A DNA stretch of 28,290 nucleotides from CAYLLT01 sp964591605 (GTDB lineage Bacteria; Planctomycetota; Phycisphaerae; UBA1845; PWPN01), in the NCBI GenBank assembly GCA_964591605.1, contig CAZQEN010000054.1, forward strand, positions 1 to 28,290, in the 5' to 3' direction. Position numbers and translations under genes: made by a program. Positions 23,687 through 28,290 of the stretch are shown one piece after another. Within the stretch, counting starts at the first letter, position 1; the number at the start of each line of letters is the position of its first letter. The notes under the pieces were generated by a model that was not told the origin of the DNA, made no database searches, and worked only from the letters and a program-made list of their open reading frames with translations.

Positions 23687-24298
23687 TCAGGTTTCCTCCG
23701 ACCCAACGCAGTTGATCGCACCGGCCGGCTCGCGGGCCGGGGCGGCCGCGGCCGGGGCGTGGACGGTCAGGTCGCCGGCCGCCGGCGCCGGGATGCATTC
23801 GCCCTGACGCAGCCGCCGCAGCCGCTCCAGTTCGTGCATCGCCCGATACAACCTGTTCTGCAGCGCGGTTTCGTAGCGCCCCACGGACTGGTTGACCTCG
23901 TGAATGTTCGCGGGAGTGAGCGCGCATCGCACGACCGGCTCGGTCTTCCCGAGCATGCCGGCCTCCATGGCCAGATACTGGCCCAGAGGATCCCCCAGGA
24001 CCTGGTTGTCCTGGATCTGCCGGGTCAGAAGCAGCGTCTCGATCTCGACCGCCCGCCGGCTGCGGACCATGAGCATGGCGATGTCGTCCACCAGCCAGCG
24101 TTCCACCGGGCCCATCGGCCCGTAGTGCTGGTGCAGTTGCCGGGCCAATTTCGCGTGCGCCGTCCGTTCCCGCCCGATCACTCCCGCGGCCAGCAGACCG
24201 TGCCGGGTGGCGTTGCGGCTCGTGGCCCGGGTATCACGCGGGCCGGTGGACGACTGGGAGTTGCGTCGATTGGCGGCGCTCTGTTTGTCTGAACTCAT
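23687..24298 (-). CDS. 'STGPR/RHGL' family protein of unknown function
   Basis: A 203-residue protein on the minus strand, opposite to the locus around it. ATG 24298 is chosen over 24334 because AAAGGAG lies 6 nt upstream. It starts with SAANRRNSQSSTGPRDTRATSRNATRHGLLA, a pattern seen in many small proteins of planctomycetes and acidobacteria ('ANR.NA..STGPRT..GKA.S..NA..HGL'), followed by a helical middle (VERWLVDDIAMLMVRSRRAVEIETLL, YETALQNRLYRAMHELERL) and an Ala/Pro-rich tail. Function is unknown to me; phage or mobile-element origin has been my suspicion for such proteins, without proof. Its placement suggests insertion into the polysaccharide locus. Confidence 0.75.
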   Translation of the reverse strand: MSSDKQSAANRRNSQSSTGPRDTRATSRNATRHGLLAAGVIGRERTAHAKLARQLHQHYGPMGPVERWLVDDIAMLMVRSRRAVEIETLLLTRQIQDNQVLGDPLGQYLAMEAGMLGKTEPVVRCALTPANIHEVNQSVGRYETALQNRLYRAMHELERLRRLRQGECIPAPAAGDLTVHAPAAAAPAREPAGAINCVGSEET

Positions 24299-24656
24299 TG
24301 CCGACTCCTTTCTGAATGAGGTTCCGACGGACATTTCCGAACACTATCGGACGCGGCGGGTAACGGTAAACGGGCTTTCTCTGCCAACCTGTGCGTAGAC
24401 TTCAAGGTGGGCCGCCGAGGGACCTCGAAAAGGCCCGTCTTTCCAGGCGATTCTGCATCATTCCGCTCGCGCGCGACCGTGCCCATCCGGGGCGCCGAAT
24501 TGGCTTCGTTTCGTAATCGGGGGGTCCGGCGTTCGGGGTGGGTTTCAAGCTGGCAGTGTAAATAATGCAGTACCAACGGAACCTCATCCGCGGGCAGGCC
24601 CGGCCGCCCATGCCCGGGCGCGACCTGAGCACCCTGCGTCGTGCGCAATCGGGCTG
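24299..24656. repeat. intergenic stretch with probable dispersed 'ETKPI' element
   Basis: No gene is supported in these 358 bases. Minus-strand translation around 24400-24560 reads DYETKPIRRPG and SLGGPP; I recall closely similar 'ETKPI/GTKPI' strings in many spurious ORFs of planctomycete genomes, which points to a short dispersed noncoding repeat. The 16-mer TTCAAGGTGGGCCGCC at about 24401-24416 also occurs exactly at 11874-11889. The segment separates the divergent minus-strand gene and the ligase gene, so promoters for both should lie here, but I could not place them. Confidence 0.45.
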
Positions 24657-26081
24657 GTGAAGGGTATGTCGATCCGAATCACCCTGCTGACGCTCCTGGT
24701 CATCGGCCTGGCGGTGTATGCCTGGCGCGACTGGTTCGTCGCGCTGTGCGGGCTGATCCTGCTCATGGCGGTCATCGAGCACCCGGACATGCCCAAGAAC
24801 ATCGCCGGCATCCAGGGGCTCAACCCGTGGAACGTGCTGATGGCGGTGATTGTGCTGGCGTGGCTGGCCGCACGCCGGCGTGAGGGGCTCGTGTGGGACA
24901 TGTCGGCGCACATCACCGTCATGCTGCTTTTGTACCTGGCGGTGATCGTCGTGGGTGTGCTCCGGATGCTGGCTGACCGCAGCCATCTGGGTCAATACAC
25001 GACGAGTTATCTGGTCAGCGAGACATTCATCAACTGTGTCAAGTGGGTCATCCCGGGGCTGCTGCTGTTCGACGGCTGCCGGACGCGAAAGCGCCTGAAC
25101 ATGGCGATTGCGTCCATCCTGGGTCTGTATGTGCTGCTGGCCGTGCAGGTCATCCGCTGGATGCCGGCGAGCGCCGCCGTGAGCGGTGATGAGCTCTCGT
25201 ACCGGGCGCTCAAGATCATCCAGAACGAGATCGGCTACAGCCGGGTGAACATGTCCATGATGCTCTCGGGCGCATCCTGGGCCATGCTGGCGGCCGTGCC
25301 GCTGGTGAAAAGACCCTGGCATCGGCGGGGGCTCGTGGGACTGTTCCTCCTGGTCGCCTACGCGCAGGCCCTGACCGGCGGGCGCATGGGGTATCTTACG
25401 TGGGGGGTGGTGGGCCTGGTGCTGTGCCTGGTGCGGTGGCGACGGCGGCTGGTGCTGGTCCCGGTTGCGGTCGTGGTGATCTGTCTTGCGGTCCCTGGCG
25501 CCGTGGAGCGGATGATGCAGGGCTTCGGGGAAACGGACGTGGCCGGCGAGAGCGCTACCGATGATGCCGAGGTCACGTCCGGCCGGACGCTCATCTGGCC
25601 GTATGTGATCGAGGAGATCCGCAAGTCCCCGGTCATCGGGTACGGGCGGATGGGCATGCACCTGTGCGGTTTGTCGGCCCAGGTGATCGAGGGCGATGTG
25701 GCATTTCCGCACCCGCACAACGCCTATCTCGAACTCCTCCTGGACAACGGGGTTGTCGGCTTCCTGCTGGTCATGCCGTTCTATGTCCTCCTGCTCGGAC
25801 AGGCCATGATCCTGTTCCGTGACCATCGCAGCCCGCTGTTCGAGGCGGCGGGGGGGATGACCTGCGCCCTGATGCTGGCGTTCCTGGTGGCGGCCATGGG
25901 CAGCCAGACGTTCTATCCACGCGAGGGGGCACTGGGGATGTGGGTCGCCATGGGCCTGACGATGCGGCTCGCTCTGGTGCGATCGTCGATGCCGCTGCCC
26001 GCCTCACAGGTCGTCTGGCGGCCGCCGCGTCCTGCGTTCGCGGGCGTCGGCGCCTCGCGACTTGCGGAGCTGCGCCGATGA
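24657..26081 (+). CDS. O-antigen ligase / Wzy-type polymerase membrane protein
   Basis: A protein of 474 residues from GTG 24657 (471 from ATG 24666; neither start has a clean ribosome site), with about ten or more hydrophobic helices. The PF04932 signature is clear: SGRTLIWPYVIEEIRKSPVIGYG, then a long periplasmic loop with AFPHPHNAYLELLLDNGVVGFLL, the H-N-x-Y-L-E-x-x-x-x-x-G motif shared by O-antigen ligases and Wzy polymerases. In an export locus with a flippase and Wzc it more likely polymerises repeat units or ligates the finished chain. Its stop overlaps the start of the sulfotransferase gene (ATGA), so the two are co-translated. Confidence 0.88.
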   Translation: MKGMSIRITLLTLLVIGLAVYAWRDWFVALCGLILLMAVIEHPDMPKNIAGIQGLNPWNVLMAVIVLAWLAARRREGLVWDMSAHITVMLLLYLAVIVVGVLRMLADRSHLGQYTTSYLVSETFINCVKWVIPGLLLFDGCRTRKRLNMAIASILGLYVLLAVQVIRWMPASAAVSGDELSYRALKIIQNEIGYSRVNMSMMLSGASWAMLAAVPLVKRPWHRRGLVGLFLLVAYAQALTGGRMGYLTWGVVGLVLCLVRWRRRLVLVPVAVVVICLAVPGAVERMMQGFGETDVAGESATDDAEVTSGRTLIWPYVIEEIRKSPVIGYGRMGMHLCGLSAQVIEGDVAFPHPHNAYLELLLDNGVVGFLLVMPFYVLLLGQAMILFRDHRSPLFEAAGGMTCALMLAFLVAAMGSQTFYPREGALGMWVAMGLTMRLALVRSSMPLPASQVVWRPPRPAFAGVGASRLAELRR

Positions 26082-27052
26082 AGCCGCGCCTGGCCTACAT
26101 CCTGGCGGCGAGCCATTCGGGTTCAACGCTGCTGGCCATGCTGCTGGGGGCGCACCCGCAAGTTTGCACGGTCGGAGAGCTCAAGGCCACCTCGCTGGGC
26201 GCCCCGAACCGTTATCGCTGCTCGTGCCGCGAGCTGATCAAACACTGCCCTTTCTGGGCGCGCGTGCGCGAAGCGATGGCGGCGCGCGGGTATGACTTTG
26301 ACATCACCCACGCCGGCACCGACCTTGGCTCGGGCAGCACCTCCTACACGCGCCGGCTCCTGCGACCGCTGCACCGCGGGCCGGTCCTCGAGCGGCTGCG
26401 GGATGCGGCGCTCTGGTGCTCGCCCGCCTGGCGCAAGGCGCTGCCGGCAATCCAGGCGCGCAACCTGGCGCTGGTTCAATCGCTCCTGGACCTCACCGGC
26501 GCGAAGATCGTGGTGGATTCCTCCAAGGTCGGCCTGCGGCTCAAGTATCTGCTGGCGATTCCTGAGCTCGATGTGAAGGTAATCCACCTGGTCCGGGATG
26601 GCCGAGCCGTGGCGGCCACATACTCCCGGCCGCACGAACTGGCAGACGCCCGCGACCCGGCGCTGCGGCATGGCGGCAATGGCGATCAGTGGTGCGAGGA
26701 GGGCCGGCCCATCCGCGCCGGTGCGCGTGAGTGGCGGCGCAGCAACGAAGAAGCGGAGAATATACTGAGATGCCTCCCCCCTCACCGCTGGATTCAGGTC
26801 CGGTATGAACAGGTCTGCACCGACACCGAGGCCACGCTGGAGAATGTGCTGCGGTTCCTGGATCTCGATCCCATACAGCGAAAGACCGAATTCCGCAGCA
26901 CTTCCGCCCACGTCATCGGCAACGGGATGCGGCTGGATACGAGCTCCACGGTCAGTCTGGACAAGCGATGGCGTGAGGCCATGAGCGTGCCAGCACTGAA
27001 GGAATTTGAAGCAGTCGCAGGAGTCGCGAACCGGCAATACGGCTATGAATGA
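26078..27052 (+). CDS. PAPS-dependent sulfotransferase family protein
   Basis: A 324-residue protein. The PAPS 5'-phosphosulfate loop is ILAASHSGSTLLAMLLG (residues 8-24) and the 3'-phosphate motif is VIHLVRDGRAVAATYSRP (Arg173, Asp174, Gly175, Arg176), with VVDSSKVGLRLKYL between them. A cysteine-rich CSCRELIKHCPFW segment near residue 50 is shared with a bacterial sulfotransferase subgroup found in polysaccharide loci. It probably transfers sulfate to a sugar hydroxyl of the exopolysaccharide or its lipid-linked repeat unit. It starts inside the ligase stop and its end overlaps the flippase start (27045), so the three genes are translationally linked. Confidence 0.85.
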   Translation: MKPRLAYILAASHSGSTLLAMLLGAHPQVCTVGELKATSLGAPNRYRCSCRELIKHCPFWARVREAMAARGYDFDITHAGTDLGSGSTSYTRRLLRPLHRGPVLERLRDAALWCSPAWRKALPAIQARNLALVQSLLDLTGAKIVVDSSKVGLRLKYLLAIPELDVKVIHLVRDGRAVAATYSRPHELADARDPALRHGGNGDQWCEEGRPIRAGAREWRRSNEEAENILRCLPPHRWIQVRYEQVCTDTEATLENVLRFLDLDPIQRKTEFRSTSAHVIGNGMRLDTSSTVSLDKRWREAMSVPALKEFEAVAGVANRQYGYE

Positions 27053-28290
27053 AGTCCCTGAAGTTCTGAATCCAGCGATTTGTCCGCCGGAGCACCCGGA
27101 GACGAAACAGCCCGATCTGACCGGGCGTCATCGCGTGGCCTGGAACGTCGCGACGAGCTGGGCGAGCTACGGCGTTTTCATCATCGGTGGATTCCTGATG
27201 CCCCGGTTGATTGACCGGAGCATCGGTCAGACCGCACTGGGCATCTGGGATTTCGGCTGGTCTCTGGTGAGCTACCTTGGCCTGGCCCAGTTGGGAGTGG
27301 GCTCCTCCGTCAACCGCTACGTCGCCAGATACCGCGCGGCAGGGGATCACCGTGCGACCAGCGCCATGGTCTCGTCCGTGGTAGCGATCCAGTGCATTGT
27401 GGCCACGATCGTGCTGGCGTGTACCGCGGTTTTGTCCTGGTATGCTCCATCGCTTGTCAATCCGGGATTGTCAACCCAGAGATCCGAGATTCGGACGGTG
27501 GTGCTCTGCCTGGGGGCGGCGCTGGCGATCCAGATGTGGTTCAACCCCTACGTGGGCGTGATGACCGGCTGCCACCGCTGGGATCTGCACAACTTCCTGA
27601 ACGCGGGCTCTTATGCCACATCCGTGGGGCTGGGCATCCTTGCGCTCTTGGCGGGGTGGGGGTTACGCGGTCTTGCCGTCACATACCTGGTCACTACGGT
27701 ATTGACTGAGCTGGTGCGGGCCGTCCTGGCCCGGCGCGTCTGTCCGGAGCTGCGGGTCGCGCTGCGACTGGCCGAGTGGCATCATGCCCGAGCGGCGCTG
27801 CTCTATGGCCTCAAGACGGTTCTGAACTCGCTGGGGCGGGTGCTGATGTATCAGACCAACAGCATCCTGGTGGCGGCGTATCTGGGGCCGGCCAGTGTTG
27901 CGGTCTTCTCGCGTCCCAAGGCCCTGGTGCTCCATGCCCAGACTCTGGTTAACAAGTTCGCACTGGTCCTGACGCCGACTGCGAGTTCCATGCAGGCGAC
28001 CGGAGCACTGGCCGAGCTGCGCAGTTTCCTGGTGAACACCACTCGTTTCGCGGCGTATCTTGCCCTTCCGATGGTGCTCTTTCTGGCCATCATGGCGGAC
28101 CCGATCCTGGAGCTGTGGATGGGTGCTCACTACCGCTGCGGGATGCTGCTGGCCGTTCTGGCGGCGGCCCACCTCTTCGAGATGGTGCGACAACCCGCGG
28201 TCAACATCCTGGCGGGCATGAACCGCCACGGCCGGGTGGCCGTGATGAACATCATCGCCGCGGCCGTATCGGTCATCCTGGGATACCTGA
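27045..28290 (+). CDS. polysaccharide flippase (Wzx/RfbX-like), N-terminal part
   Basis: An open frame from ATG 27045 that runs off the right edge (415 codons seen). After a polar N-terminus of about 30 residues come many hydrophobic helices in the pattern of MOP-superfamily polysaccharide exporters: SWASYGVFIIGGFLMPRLIDRSIG, ALGIWDFGWSLVSYLGLAQLGVG followed by SSVNRYVARYRAAGD, then LYGLKTVLNSLGRVLMY and a helix pair with YLGPASVAVFSRPKAL. Such proteins move lipid-linked repeat units across the inner membrane. The start lies 8 bases inside the end of the sulfotransferase gene. It completes the inferred Wzx/Wzy/Wzc set. Confidence 0.88.
   Translation, partial: MNEVPEVLNPAICPPEHPETKQPDLTGRHRVAWNVATSWASYGVFIIGGFLMPRLIDRSIGQTALGIWDFGWSLVSYLGLAQLGVGSSVNRYVARYRAAGDHRATSAMVSSVVAIQCIVATIVLACTAVLSWYAPSLVNPGLSTQRSEIRTVVLCLGAALAIQMWFNPYVGVMTGCHRWDLHNFLNAGSYATSVGLGILALLAGWGLRGLAVTYLVTTVLTELVRAVLARRVCPELRVALRLAEWHHARAALLYGLKTVLNSLGRVLMYQTNSILVAAYLGPASVAVFSRPKALVLHAQTLVNKFALVLTPTASSMQATGALAELRSFLVNTTRFAAYLALPMVLFLAIMADPILELWMGAHYRCGMLLAVLAAAHLFEMVRQPAVNILAGMNRHGRVAVMNIIAAAVSVILGYL

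Noticed and set aside
21888..23927. 679-codon minus-strand open frame across the epimerase and DUF362 genes
   Set aside because: Arg/Pro/His-rich shadow of real plus-strand genes with no motif.
24402..25826. 474-codon minus-strand open frame opposite the ligase gene
   Set aside because: His/Gln/Pro-rich shadow of membrane-protein codons; only its last part overlaps noncoding DNA.

Overview
The window is about 28.3 kb of GC-rich bacterial DNA and reads as a planctomycete, probably of the Phycisphaerae/Pirellulales type. The assignment rests on gene content: a PmoA-like (DUF6807) protein beside a secreted glycosidase, a DUF362 protein and a VpsJ-like protein in an exopolysaccharide locus, an 'ANRRN..STGPR..RHGL' family protein, and a dispersed element whose spurious translation carries 'ETKPI'. 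No tRNA, rRNA or CRISPR array was seen.

Region 1 (1-2267) holds the end of a DUF6807/PmoA-like gene and a secreted TIM-barrel glycosidase-like protein.

Region 2 (2633-10588) looks like a self-contained light or redox stress regulon. It has an ECF sigma factor followed by a CarH/AerR-like cobalamin-binding protein that lacks a DNA-binding domain. Around them lie folE with a DUF4397 lipoprotein (minus strand); a DUF2867 SDR, an unknown membrane-anchored protein and an SRPBCC protein (plus strand); and a tandem fasciclin protein with a DUF378 protein. Four promoter-like sites of the form [T/G]GAATC-N17-CGAA, all with exactly 17 bp between boxes, lie upstream of the B12 gene, folE, the SDR and the fasciclin gene. 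This ties the genes into one probable sigma-factor regulon with the cobalamin protein as candidate sensor or antagonist. It is the most interesting item in the window.

Region 3 (10589-12073) is about 1.5 kb without convincing genes. It contains a 12-bp palindrome, an A/T-rich UP-like element, a sigma70-type promoter pointing at the polysaccharide genes, several leader hairpins, and on the minus strand a complete small-RNA unit of about 90 nt (promoter, inverted repeat around the -10, two hairpins, U-tract).

Region 4 (12074-28290, continuing past the end) is an exopolysaccharide locus: NusG-like antiterminator, truncated IS5-type transposase, degenerate nucleotidyltransferase with a hexapeptide-repeat domain, Wzc-like BY-kinase, hexapeptide/phosphoglycosyltransferase fusion, VpsJ-like protein, WecG/TagA glycosyltransferase plus a duplicated C-terminal fragment of it, UDP-glucuronate epimerase-like SDR, DUF362 protein, an opposing minus-strand gene, O-antigen ligase/polymerase, sulfotransferase and the start of a flippase. 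Many junctions overlap (GTGA/ATGA), as in an operon. The inferred product is a lipid-linked heteropolysaccharide, probably with uronic acid and possibly sulfated, assembled by a Wzx/Wzy-type route.
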